Positions 44,245-53,242 of a DNA stretch of 64,000 nt are shown here, piece by piece. Under the pieces are notes generated by a model, which saw only the letters and a program-made list of their open reading frames with translations, made no database searches and was not told the DNA's origin. Origin of the DNA: Streptomyces sp. MST-110588 (GTDB lineage: Bacteria; Actinomycetota; Actinomycetes; Streptomycetales; Streptomycetaceae); contig NZ_CP074380.1 in assembly GCF_022695595.1 (NCBI RefSeq), forward strand, positions 5,333,501 through 5,397,500, in the 5' to 3' direction. The position numbers and the translations under genes were made by a program. The first letter of the stretch is position 1; each line of letters begins with the position of its first letter.

Positions 44245-46250
44245 GCGCCCCGACACCTCGTACGGGCAAGGGCCCCGCGACCGACGCCCAAGAGGCCGAC
44301 GCCCACAAGACCGACATCCGCGAGACCGAAGCCCACACCACGGACGCCACGGACACCAGGGACACCCCCGACGCCCCCGCGACCCGCCGGCTGACCGTCG
44401 CCCAGGCCCTGGTGGAGTTCCTGGCCCGCCAGTACACCGAGCGGGACGGCGAGCGGCACCGCCTGATCGACGCCTGCTGGGGCATCTTCGGACACGGCAA
44501 CGTGGCCGGCATCGGCCAGGCGCTCCTGGAGTCCCGGGGCGCGCTGCGCTACCTCCAGGGCCGCAACGAACAGGCCATGGTGCACGCCGCCGTCGGCTAC
44601 GCCCGCCAGTGCGACCGGCTCTCCGCCCACGCGGTGACCACCTCCATCGGCCCCGGTGCCACCAACCTGGTCACCGGCGCCGCGCTGGCCACCGTCAACC
44701 GCATCCCCGTGCTGCTGCTGCCCGGCGACATCTTCGCCACCCGCCCCGCCGATCCCGTACTCCAGCAGCTCGAAGTCCCCTGTGCGGGCGATGTGTCGGT
44801 CAACGACACGCTGCGGCCGGTCTCCCGCTACTTCGACCGGATCACCCGCCCCGAGGCGCTGATCCCGGCCGCCCTCCAGGCGATGCGGGTGCTCGCCGAC
44901 CCCGCCGAGACCGGCGCCGTCACCCTGGCCCTGCCCCAGGACGTCCAGGCCGAGGCGCACGACTGGCCGCGGGAGTTCTTCGCCGACCGCGTGTGGCGGG
45001 TGCCGCGCCCGGCGCCGGACGTCCGTGCCCTTGCCGACGCCGTACGGACCGTACGATCCGCCCGCCGCCCCCTGATCATCGCGGGCGGCGGCATCCACCA
45101 CAGCCGCGCCGAAGAGGCCCTGCGCGCCTTCGCCGACACCACCGGCATCCCCGTCGCCTCCACCCAGGCCGGCAAGGGCTCACTGCGCCACGACCACCCC
45201 GCCGACGTGGGCGGCATCGGCCACACCGGCACCGCCACGGCCGACGCGCTGGCCCGCCGGGCCGACCTCGTCATCGGCGTCGGCACCCGCCACACCGACT
45301 TCACCACCGCCTCCGCGACCCTCTTCGCAGCCCCCGGCGTCCGCTTCCTCAACCTCAACATCACCTCCTTCGACGCCCACAAACTCGCCGCGACCCCCCT
45401 GGTCGCCGACGCCCGCACCGGCCTGGAAGCGCTGACCCGCGCGCTGTCCGGGTACCGCGTCCCGGCGGCGTACGAGGAGGAGTACCGCGCCGCCAAGGCC
45501 CGTTGGGAGGCGCGCGTGGACGCCGCGTACGCCGCCGCGGACGACTCCGTACGCCCCTCGCAGTCACAGGTGCTGGGCGCCCTGGACGCCGTCGTCGACG
45601 ACACGGACGTGGTGATCAACGCGGCCGGTTCGCTCCCCGGCGACCTGCACAAACTCTGGCGTGCCCGCTCCCGCCGCCAGTACCACCTGGAATACGGCTA
45701 CTCCTGTATGGGGTACGAGATCCCGGCCGCGATCGGGGTCCGGCTGGCCGCCCCCGACCGGCCCGTGTGGGCGCTGGTCGGCGACGGTACGTACCTGATG
45801 ATGCCGACCGAGATCGTCACCGCCGTCCAGGAAGGCGTCAACATCAACGTCGTCCTGATCCAGAACCACGGGTACGCCTCCATCGGCGGGCTCTCGCAGG
45901 AGACCGGCGGCGAGCGCTTCGGTACGGCGTACCGCTTCCGCGCCCCCGACGGCACGTACACCGGCGACCCGCTGCCCGTGGACCTGGCCGCCAACGCCGC
46001 CTCCCTGGGACTGCACGTCATCCGCGCCGCCACCGTCCGCGAACTGCGGGCGGCGCTGCGCGAGGCACGTGCCTCGGACCGGCCCGCATGTGTCTATATC
46101 GAGACCGAAACGGCTGACACAGTGCCGGGCGCGCCCGGGCCCCAGGCCTGGTGGGATGTGCCTGTCGCCGAGGTCGCCACCCGCCCGGCGGCGATCGGTG
46201 CCCGCAAGGAGTACGACCGCCGAGCCGCCGCCCGCCGCCGCCACCTGTGA
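44241..46250 (+). CDS. iolD: 3D-(3,5/4)-trihydroxycyclohexane-1,2-dione acylhydrolase
   Basis: Thiamine-diphosphate enzyme of 669 aa that opens the cyclohexane ring to 5-deoxyglucuronate. N-terminal TPP-pyrimidine domain with catalytic Glu110 in GRNEQAMVHAA, a central domain (ADLVIGVGTRHTDFTTAS), and C-terminal TPP-diphosphate domain with GDGTYLMM and QNHGYASIGGL. The first 48 residues are a Thr/Asp/Ala-rich extension (TDAQEADAHKTD, TDTRDTPDAP) not needed for the fold. The ATG overlaps the iolB stop (ATGA) and follows GGAG, so the two are translated together. Confidence 0.95.
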   Translation: MSAPTPRTGKGPATDAQEADAHKTDIRETEAHTTDATDTRDTPDAPATRRLTVAQALVEFLARQYTERDGERHRLIDACWGIFGHGNVAGIGQALLESRGALRYLQGRNEQAMVHAAVGYARQCDRLSAHAVTTSIGPGATNLVTGAALATVNRIPVLLLPGDIFATRPADPVLQQLEVPCAGDVSVNDTLRPVSRYFDRITRPEALIPAALQAMRVLADPAETGAVTLALPQDVQAEAHDWPREFFADRVWRVPRPAPDVRALADAVRTVRSARRPLIIAGGGIHHSRAEEALRAFADTTGIPVASTQAGKGSLRHDHPADVGGIGHTGTATADALARRADLVIGVGTRHTDFTTASATLFAAPGVRFLNLNITSFDAHKLAATPLVADARTGLEALTRALSGYRVPAAYEEEYRAAKARWEARVDAAYAAADDSVRPSQSQVLGALDAVVDDTDVVINAAGSLPGDLHKLWRARSRRQYHLEYGYSCMGYEIPAAIGVRLAAPDRPVWALVGDGTYLMMPTEIVTAVQEGVNINVVLIQNHGYASIGGLSQETGGERFGTAYRFRAPDGTYTGDPLPVDLAANAASLGLHVIRAATVRELRAALREARASDRPACVYIETETADTVPGAPGPQAWWDVPVAEVATRPAAIGARKEYDRRAAARRRHL

Positions 46251-46281
46251 CCTGACGCGACCTGACTCGACCTGACCCGCC
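46246..46281 (+). repeat. CGACCTGAC short tandem repeat after iolD
   Basis: Units of CGACCTGAC/T occur four times in the 85-bp spacer between iolD and the semialdehyde dehydrogenase gene. Confidence 0.7.
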
Positions 46282-46335
46282 CGAGCCGCCGCACCCCACC
46301 CGTACCCCTCCCGTACCGCTCAGGAAGGCCGTCCC

Positions 46336-47829
46336 ATGAAGACCATCAACCACTGGATCGGCGGAAAGCCCGTCGAGGGTGTCTCCGGCCACCACGGCCC
46401 GGTCTACGATCCGGCGACCGGAGCGCAGACCAAGCAGGTCGCCCTGGCCTCGGCCGCGGAGGCCGACGCGGCGGTGGCCGCCGCCAAGGAGGCGTACGCG
46501 ACCTGGGGCACCAGCTCCCTGGCCACCCGTACGGCCATCCTGTTCAGGTACCGCGAGCTGATCGACGCCCACCGCGAGGAGATCGCCGCGCTGATCACCG
46601 CCGAACACGGCAAGGTGCACGCCGACGCGCTCGGCGAGGTGGCCCGCGGCCTGGAGATCGTCGAGCTGGCCTGCGGCATCCCGCAGCAGCTCAAGGGCGA
46701 GCTGTCCACCCAGGTCTCCACCCGCGTCGATGTCGCCGCCATCCGCCAGCCACTGGGCGTCGTCGCCGGCATCACCCCCTTCAACTTCCCCGCCATGGTG
46801 CCCTTGTGGATGTTCCCCATGGCCATCGCCTGCGGCAACACCTTCGTCCTCAAGCCGAGTGAGAAGGTGCCCTCCGCGGCCCTCAGGCTCGCCGAACTGG
46901 CCGCCGAGGCGGGCCTGCCGGACGGTGTCCTGAACATCGTCAACGGCGAGCGGGAAGCCGTCGACCGCATCCTGGCCCACCCGGACGTCGCCGCCGTCTC
47001 CTTCGTCGGCTCCACCCCCATCGCCCGCCACGTCCACACCACCGGCACCGCCAACGGCAAGCGCGTGCAGGCCCTGGGCGGCGCCAAGAACCACATGCTG
47101 GTCCTCCCGGACGCCGACCTCGACCTGGCCGCGGACTCGGCGATCAACGCCGCGTACGGCTCGGCCGGTGAGCGCTGCATGGCCATCTCCGTCGTGGTGG
47201 CCGTGGGCGCCACCGCCGACCCCCTCATCGAGAAGATCAAGGAGCGCGCCGCCGCCCTGAGAATCGGCCCCGGCCAGGATCCGGCTTCCGAGATGGGCCC
47301 GCTCATCACCAAGGCCCACCGCGACAAGGTCGCCTCGTACGTCACCGGCGCCGCCGCCCAGGGCGCCGACGTCGTCATCGACGGCACCGGCCACACCGTC
47401 CCCGGCCACGAGAACGGCCACTGGATCGGCGTCTCCCTCCTGGACCACGTCACCCCGGACATGGACGCCTACCGCGAAGAGATCTTCGGCCCGGTCCTGT
47501 CCGTCGTCCGCGTCGACACCTACGACGACGCCATCGCCCTGATGAACGCCTCCCCCTGGGGCAACGGCACCGCGATCTTCACCCGCGACGGCGGCGCCGC
47601 CCGCCGCTTCCAACTGGAGGCCGAGGCGGGCATGGTGGGCATCAACGTCCCCATCCCGGTCCCCGTCGGCTACCACTCCTTCGGCGGCTGGAAGGACTCC
47701 CTCTTCGGCGACCACCACATCTACGGCAACGACGGCGTGCACTTCTACACCCGAGGCAAGGTCATCACCACCCGCTGGCCCGACCCCGCCGACAGCGGCA
47801 TCAACCTCGGCTTCCCCCGCAACCACTGA
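46336..47829 (+). CDS. mmsA: CoA-acylating methylmalonate-semialdehyde dehydrogenase
   Basis: Aldehyde dehydrogenase of 497 aa (iolA equivalent) that turns malonate semialdehyde from the inositol pathway into acetyl-CoA, or methylmalonate semialdehyde into propionyl-CoA. NAD-binding GSTPIARHVHTT, the nucleophile in GSAGERCMAIS (Cys281), and the family end region YNVPIPVPVGYHSFGGWKDS-like stretch (here INVPIPVPVGYHSFGGWKDS) are present. The usual general base Glu of hydrolytic ALDHs is absent from the region, as expected for the CoA-acylating group. AGGAAGG precedes the ATG. Last gene of the rightward iol operon. Confidence 0.95.
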   Translation: MKTINHWIGGKPVEGVSGHHGPVYDPATGAQTKQVALASAAEADAAVAAAKEAYATWGTSSLATRTAILFRYRELIDAHREEIAALITAEHGKVHADALGEVARGLEIVELACGIPQQLKGELSTQVSTRVDVAAIRQPLGVVAGITPFNFPAMVPLWMFPMAIACGNTFVLKPSEKVPSAALRLAELAAEAGLPDGVLNIVNGEREAVDRILAHPDVAAVSFVGSTPIARHVHTTGTANGKRVQALGGAKNHMLVLPDADLDLAADSAINAAYGSAGERCMAISVVVAVGATADPLIEKIKERAAALRIGPGQDPASEMGPLITKAHRDKVASYVTGAAAQGADVVIDGTGHTVPGHENGHWIGVSLLDHVTPDMDAYREEIFGPVLSVVRVDTYDDAIALMNASPWGNGTAIFTRDGGAARRFQLEAEAGMVGINVPIPVPVGYHSFGGWKDSLFGDHHIYGNDGVHFYTRGKVITTRWPDPADSGINLGFPRNH

Positions 47830-47976
47830 TCCCCACCGCGCAAGCGGTCCCGCATCAGGGTCCAGGACACGCTGTCCGCGCAACCGTCGGGTCCGGCGTG
47901 CCCGGCCTCTCCGTTTTCCGCGGCTCCATGTACCGGCAATCGGGAGGCGGCTGGGGGCGTACTTAGGATTCAGGGC

Positions 47977-50907
47977 ATGGATCTGCGATTGCGCGGGCGG
48001 CGGTTGTATGCGACGGCTGCCGCTCTGGCCGTACTCATAGGCGGTGGTACGTGGGTGGCCACCGCCTCGGACGGTGCGCCCGCCGTGCGCCAGGAGGACC
48101 GGGTGCTGACCATGCCGCAGGCCCCGGAAAGCGGGGTGGACGGGGGCGGTAAGGGAGGGGTGCGGATCGACACGTCGTTCTTCACCGCCGAGGACGGGCG
48201 GAGGCGGCGTCCCGCCGTACTGCTGGGCCATGGCTTCGGCGGCAGCAAGGACGAGGTACGGGCCCAGGCGCAGCAGTTGGCGCGGGACGGCTACGCGGTG
48301 CTGACCTGGTCGGCACGCGGGTTCGGCAAGTCGGGCGGGAAGATCGGGCTCAACGACCCGAAGGCGGAGGTCGCCGACGTCAGCCGGCTGATCGACTGGC
48401 TGGCGAAGCGGCCCGAGGTACGGCTCGACAAGGCCGGCGACCCGCGCGTCGGCGTCGCCGGGGCCTCGTACGGGGGCGCGGTCTCGCTGCTGGCGGCCGG
48501 GTACGACCAGCGGGTCGACGCCATCGCGCCGCAGATCACGTACTGGAATCTCGCCGACGCGCTGGTACCCAACGGCGTCTTCAAGAAGCTGTGGGCAGGG
48601 GTGTTCTTCACGACCGGAGCGGCCGGGTTCGGTACGGAGACGGACCCGGACAAGAAGCCGGAGGAAGGCAGGGGAGAGGAAGGCAGGGGGACGGGGACCG
48701 GGGCCGGCGGAGGGGCTTCGGTGGGTGAGGGGCGTACAGGAAGGGACGGCGACAGGCGGCCGACGGCGCGGGACGGCGGCTGCGGGCGGTTCGAGCGGCA
48801 GTTGTGCGAGATGTACGAGCGGATCGCCGTCGCGGGCAAGCCGGACGACGCGGCCCGCGCGCTGCTCCAGGAGCGCAGCCCGTCCGCCGTCGGCGACCGG
48901 ATCAAGGTGCCGACGCTGATCATCCAGGGCCAGGCCGACTCGCTGTTCACCCTCGGCCAGGCCGATGCCATGGCCAAGGCCATCAAGAAGAACGGCGCGC
49001 CGGTCGCCGTCGACTGGATCGCGGGCGGCCACGACGGCGGTGATCACGAGACCGCGCGCGTCGAGGCCCGTACGAAGGCGTGGTTCGACCGTTATCTGAA
49101 GGGTGAGCAAGGCGCCGACACCGGGCCGGCCTTCCGCGTCAGCCGTACCGGGGGAGTGGACTCCACCAACGGCTCGGCCCGGCTGCGCGGCGCGAGCGGC
49201 GAGAGCTACCCCGGGCTGGACGGTGATCCACGCACGGTACGGCTGACCGGCCGCGAGCAGACCATCGCCAACCCGGCCGGCGCCAACCCGCCCTCGGTCT
49301 CCGGCGTGCCGGGCATCGGCGGTATCGCCGGACTCAGCCGCCTGACCGGCCTGGGCGTGGGCCTCTCCCTCGACGTCCCCGGCCAGTTCGCGCGCTTCGA
49401 CTCCGCGCCGCTGACTTCGTCCGTACGGGCCACGGGTGAGCCGAGGACACGCGTACACGTGAAGGCCGACGGACGGGGCGCGGGCCGGAGTACGGACGCG
49501 GTGATCTTCGCCAAGGTGTACGACGTCGGGCCGGACGGGCGGCAGCAGCGGCTGCCCGCGCAGCTCGTGGCGCCGTACCGGATCACCGGTGCCGACGGGG
49601 AGAAGGGCCGGACGGTCGAGCTGCGGCTGCCCGCCATCGATCATGAATTCCTGGCGGGGCACCGGATGCGGCTGGTCCTGTCCGCGACGGACCTGGCGTA
49701 CGCCTCGCCGGCCGAGCCCGCCACGTACACCGTCTCGCTCGCCGGGGGCGGGTCTGCGGCTGGAGGGTCCGCGGCTGACGGGTCCGCGGCCGGTGACGAC
49801 GGCCGTGCGGCCACCACCGGTGTCCTGAGCGTGCCGACCGCGCCCGGCGTACGCAGCGCCGCGGCCCCGCTCCCCGCGTGGACCTGGGGCCTGCCGGTGG
49901 CCGGTGCCGTCCTTGCCGCGCTGCTGCTGCTCGTCGGCCGGCGCCGGGCCGCGGCCGGCGCACCCGATCCGTCCCTGGCCGAAGTGCCGCTCCAGATCAC
50001 GGGCCTGAGCAAGCGGTACGCGAAGTCCGCCGACCGGTACGCCGTACGGGGGCTGTCCTTCCGCGTCGAGAAGGGCCAGGTGCTCGGCCTCCTCGGCCCC
50101 AACGGCGCGGGCAAGACCACCACCCTGCGCATGCTGATGGGCCTGATCAAGCCGGACGACGGCGAGATCCGGGTCTTCGGGCACGCGATCCGGCCCGGCG
50201 CGCCGGTGCTCTCGCGGGTCGGCTCCTTCGTCGAGGGCGCCGGTTTCCTGCCGCACCTCTCCGGCCGGGCCAACCTCGACCTCTACTGGCAGGCCACCGG
50301 CCGTCCGGCACAGGACGCGCACATGGAGGAGGCGCTGGAGATCGCCGGGCTGGGCGACGCGCTCCAGCGCGCCGTGCGCACGTACTCCCAGGGCATGCGG
50401 CAGCGGCTGGCCATCGCCCAGGCCATGCTCGGCCTCCCGGACCTGCTGATCCTGGACGAGCCGACCAACGGGCTGGACCCGCCGCAGATCCGCGAGATGC
50501 GGGACGTGATGATCCGCTACGCGGCCACCGGCCGCACCGTCATCGTCTCCAGCCATCTGTTGTCCGAAGTTGAGCGGAGCTGTACGCATCTGGTCGTCAT
50601 GGACCGCGGACAGCTCGTCCAGGCAGGTCCCGTCGCCGAGATCACCGGCTCCGGCGACACCCTGCTCGTCGGCGTCGCACCGTCCGCCGTACCGGTGTCC
50701 GACGCGGTGGTGGACAAGGTCGGCGCGCTGCCGGGCGTCACCTCGGCCGTACGGGCCGAGGCGGGCCTGCTCGTACGGCTGGACGGCTCGATCGCCGCCT
50801 CCGCACTGCTCGTCGAACTGATCCGGTTGGAGATCCCGGTGGAACGCATCGGTCCGCACCGCCGTCTTGAGGACGCCTTCCTCACGTTGATAGGAGGCAC
50901 ACGATGA
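47977..50907 (+). CDS. Extracellular alpha/beta hydrolase fused to an ABC transporter ATPase
   Basis: A 976-aa chimera. An N-terminal membrane helix (about 10-30) leads to an external hydrolase of CocE/X-Pro dipeptidyl-peptidase type: HGFGGSKDE, nucleophile Ser164 in GASYGG, and a GGHDGG His motif, followed by a beta-rich C-terminal domain (about 375-590). A second helix (about 633-655) returns the chain to the cytoplasm, where an ABC-2-type ATPase follows (about 663-976): Walker A NGAGKT (Lys713), signature YSQGM, Walker B LILDEPTNGLD. Topology is self-consistent with two helices. Low-complexity Gly/Glu/Arg insert near 225-265. TAGGAT lies 7 nt before the ATG. The permease gene overlaps the stop. 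Confidence 0.92.
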   Translation: MDLRLRGRRLYATAAALAVLIGGGTWVATASDGAPAVRQEDRVLTMPQAPESGVDGGGKGGVRIDTSFFTAEDGRRRRPAVLLGHGFGGSKDEVRAQAQQLARDGYAVLTWSARGFGKSGGKIGLNDPKAEVADVSRLIDWLAKRPEVRLDKAGDPRVGVAGASYGGAVSLLAAGYDQRVDAIAPQITYWNLADALVPNGVFKKLWAGVFFTTGAAGFGTETDPDKKPEEGRGEEGRGTGTGAGGGASVGEGRTGRDGDRRPTARDGGCGRFERQLCEMYERIAVAGKPDDAARALLQERSPSAVGDRIKVPTLIIQGQADSLFTLGQADAMAKAIKKNGAPVAVDWIAGGHDGGDHETARVEARTKAWFDRYLKGEQGADTGPAFRVSRTGGVDSTNGSARLRGASGESYPGLDGDPRTVRLTGREQTIANPAGANPPSVSGVPGIGGIAGLSRLTGLGVGLSLDVPGQFARFDSAPLTSSVRATGEPRTRVHVKADGRGAGRSTDAVIFAKVYDVGPDGRQQRLPAQLVAPYRITGADGEKGRTVELRLPAIDHEFLAGHRMRLVLSATDLAYASPAEPATYTVSLAGGGSAAGGSAADGSAAGDDGRAATTGVLSVPTAPGVRSAAAPLPAWTWGLPVAGAVLAALLLLVGRRRAAAGAPDPSLAEVPLQITGLSKRYAKSADRYAVRGLSFRVEKGQVLGLLGPNGAGKTTTLRMLMGLIKPDDGEIRVFGHAIRPGAPVLSRVGSFVEGAGFLPHLSGRANLDLYWQATGRPAQDAHMEEALEIAGLGDALQRAVRTYSQGMRQRLAIAQAMLGLPDLLILDEPTNGLDPPQIREMRDVMIRYAATGRTVIVSSHLLSEVERSCTHLVVMDRGQLVQAGPVAEITGSGDTLLVGVAPSAVPVSDAVVDKVGALPGVTSAVRAEAGLLVRLDGSIAASALLVELIRLEIPVERIGPHRRLEDAFLTLIGGTR

Positions 50908-51896
50908 GCGCGAGCCGATCGTCGGCTGCCGGGCCGGACGCGGCGTCGGCTGCCGCGTCGGATGCTGAGCCGACTGCCGCATCGACTGCCGCGTCGGCTG
51001 CCGCATCGGATGCTCCGGCGGCGGTGCGCGAGAAGACCCCACCGCCCTCCTCACCGCCCTCCGCGCCCGGTTACCACGCGCGCCGCACCCTCCCGCTGCG
51101 GGTGGAGGCGCTGCGCCAGCTCAAGCGGCGCCGTACGTTCGTCGTCGCCGCGGTCCTGACGGCACTGCCGCTCGTCCTGATCGCCGCCTTCGCGATCGGC
51201 GGCGACCCCGGCAGGCGCAACAGCCGGGTCAACCTCATGGACACCGCCACCGTCTCGGCGGCCAACTTCACCGCGACCACCCTGTTCGTGTCGGCGGGAT
51301 TCCTGCTCGTCATCCCGGTGGCCCTCTTCTGCGGCGACACGGTGGCCTCGGAGGCCGGCTGGTCCTCGTTGCGCTACCTCCTCGCGGCACCCGTACCACG
51401 CGCCCGTCTGCTCCTGAGCAAACTCACCGTGGCACTGCTCTTCAGCGCGGCGGCGATGGTGCTGCTGCCACTGGTCGCGCTGGCCACCGGCTCGGCCGCG
51501 TACGGATGGGGGGCACTCCAACTGCCCACCGGGGGCACGCTGCCCGCGGGCCAGGCCCTGCCGCGCCTCGCGCTGGTGGTCGCGTACATCTTCGTCAGCC
51601 AGCTCGTCACCGCCGGCCTGGCGTTCTGGCTGTCCACGGTCACCGACGCGCCGCTGGGCGCGGTCGGCGGCGCGGTCGGGCTGACCATCGTCGGCAATGT
51701 CCTGGACCAGGTCACCGCCCTGGAGCACTGGCGGGACTTCCTGCCGGCGCACTGGCAGTTCGCCTGGGCGGACGCCCTCCAGCCACAGCTCGACTGGTCC
51801 GGCATGCTCCAGGGCGCGGCGGTCTCGGTCGCGTACGCGGTGGTGCTGTTCGCCGCGGCCTTCAGGGGCTTCGAGCGGAAGGACGTGGTGTCCTAG
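50904..51896 (+). CDS. ABC-2-type transporter permease
   Basis: A 330-aa membrane partner of the preceding hydrolase-ATPase; its ATG overlaps that stop (ATGA). The first 55 residues are an Ala/Ser/Asp-rich repeat coded by GCGTCGGCTGCC-like units. About six membrane helices follow, with the ABC-2 pattern GDTVASEAGWSSLRYLLAAPVPRARLLLSK (helix 2-3 loop) typical of permeases such as those for antibiotic or lipid export. Together with the fused ATPase it should form a transporter whose ATPase also carries an external hydrolase. Substrate unknown. Confidence 0.9.
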   Translation: MSASRSSAAGPDAASAAASDAEPTAASTAASAAASDAPAAVREKTPPPSSPPSAPGYHARRTLPLRVEALRQLKRRRTFVVAAVLTALPLVLIAAFAIGGDPGRRNSRVNLMDTATVSAANFTATTLFVSAGFLLVIPVALFCGDTVASEAGWSSLRYLLAAPVPRARLLLSKLTVALLFSAAAMVLLPLVALATGSAAYGWGALQLPTGGTLPAGQALPRLALVVAYIFVSQLVTAGLAFWLSTVTDAPLGAVGGAVGLTIVGNVLDQVTALEHWRDFLPAHWQFAWADALQPQLDWSGMLQGAAVSVAYAVVLFAAAFRGFERKDVVS

Positions 51897-51938
51897 ACAA
51901 CGACGTGGGTCCTGGATCCCTGAAAGAGGCCCGGTTCC

Positions 51939-51985
51939 GGCTCAGGTCTGCGGGCGCGGCGGATCACAGCCCGCAGACCTGAGCC
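51939..51985. terminator. Perfect 17-bp inverted repeat, terminator
   Basis: GGCTCAGGTCTGCGGGC (51939-51955) and GCCCGCAGACCTGAGCC (51969-51985) flank a 13-nt loop. It lies between the permease (+) and the decayed NTF2-like gene (-), and its right arm covers that gene's stop and last codons. Likely bidirectional. Confidence 0.85.
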
Positions 51986-52445
51986 ACCGCGGCCGGATCC
52001 CAGTAGAAGGGCCGTACCTCACGGATGCGGCCCTTCCGTACGGTCATCAACTGCACGATCGTCGTCTCCAGCGCCCGCCCCGTCGCGCGCGAGACGAATC
52101 GCACCCGGCTGATCACCACCACCTCCGGCCCGGACACCAGTTGTCGCTGCTCCAGGAATTCCATCGAGTGCCACAGCTCGCCCATGACGGCCATGAACTG
52201 TTCCATGCCCTCCGGGCCGCGCCAGTCGCCCGCGTACGGCAGGCCGGGCGCCTGCCGGAGGACCACATCCGGGTCCAGGCACGCGGCCATGCCCGCGAAG
52301 TCGGCCCGTCAGAAGCGCCCTAGGCGCGCTCCGCCTCGTAGAAACGCTCCAGGGTGGCTTGTACGGCTGCGGTGCTCCCGTCCGCCGGCTTGTCGAGCGG
52401 CGTTGTGGTGGATGTCGTTACGTATGAGGTCGTGGGTGTCGTCAT
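51964..52445 (-). pseudogene. SnoaL/NTF2-like protein gene, decayed
   Basis: The N-terminal part (from ATG 52445: MTTPTTSYV ... ATLERFYEAERA) stops at a TAG at 52320-52322. The rest of the fold (MAACLDPDVVLRQAPGLPYAGDWRGPEGMEQF ... VRPFYWDP) is in another frame and starts only at 52290. Between them are both a stop and a frame change, so one added base is not enough. Small NTF2-like folds of this type act as isomerases, cyclases or unknown binding proteins. I read it as a real pseudogene, though two independent errors are possible. Confidence 0.75.
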
Positions 52446-52595
52446 GGCATCAGCCAACCTGGAGGACGTGCACCGGACCGGCGGATTTCTGCCGTCGAAC
52501 CCACGGGCCCATCCGCGCAACCATGCGGCGTCTCCAGATGTCTCCGACAATGAAGACCGGAAAATACGCGCATGACCGGAAGTCGAGGACATCTC

Positions 52596-53144
52596 ATGAT
52601 CCGCACCTCTTCGCGCGCCTCTTCGGGCGCCACGTCGCGCACCACTTCTCATACCGTCGTTGCCGCCGCGTCCGCCGCCGTACTCGGCCTCACCCTGGCC
52701 GCCACCGCGTCCGTACCGGCGTCCGCACAGTCATCGCAGACGCAGACGCAGACGCAGACGCAGCCCCAGGCCCCGTCCGGGATACGGCACCAGCAGACCG
52801 ACCGCACCGACCCGAACGGCCGCTACACCGCCAAGGAGATCCACCGCTTCCTGGTGAACTTCTACGGTGAGCACGGTCCCACCCCCTGGAAGCGCGCCCA
52901 CCAGGTCGCGCCCGAGCTCCAGAAGAAGGCCGCGAACACCCCCGACTACGACCTGCTGCTGTGTGCGCAGAACGAGCCGCGGGGCATCTCGGTCGGCAAG
53001 GTGACCACCGCGCAGTCGGCCCGGGTCGGCTGGGCGACGGTCACCACGCGCTGGGCCGCGGGCGCCGATCGGCACTTCACGGCGTACGTGGACCTGGACG
53101 GCAAGCAGCCGCTCAAGCTCCTGGACGTCTCCTGCTCGGCGTGA
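52596..53144 (+). CDS. Secreted protein of unknown function with Gln-Thr repeat
   Basis: A 182-aa product. The ATG at 52596 follows GAGGAC; an in-frame ATG at 52572 would add eight residues. Signal peptide with a Ser/Thr-rich n-region, core VVAAASAAVLGLTLAATA and cleavage near ASAQ. A QTQTQTQ stretch, coded by repeated CAGACG, follows the cleavage site. The mature domain (YTAKEIHRFLVNFYGEHGPTPWKRA ... LLDVSCSA) has two Cys and may be NTF2-like, but I do not recognise the family with confidence. Monocistronic and convergent with the esterase gene. Confidence 0.85.
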   Translation: MIRTSSRASSGATSRTTSHTVVAAASAAVLGLTLAATASVPASAQSSQTQTQTQTQPQAPSGIRHQQTDRTDPNGRYTAKEIHRFLVNFYGEHGPTPWKRAHQVAPELQKKAANTPDYDLLLCAQNEPRGISVGKVTTAQSARVGWATVTTRWAAGADRHFTAYVDLDGKQPLKLLDVSCSA

Positions 53145-53242
53145 CTCCCCGTACGACCCGTACGACCCGTCCGTCGTCCATACGTCCCCGTCCGTACGTC
53201 CCCGTTCGCCGTCCGTCGTCCGTCGTCCGTCGTCCGTACGAC

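Noticed and set aside
46018..51054. A 1678-codon open frame on the minus strand
   Set aside because: It is antisense to mmsA and the hydrolase-ATPase gene, both with clear domains. High GC leaves the mirror frame free of stops. The translation is Gly/Val/Arg/His-rich without any domain.
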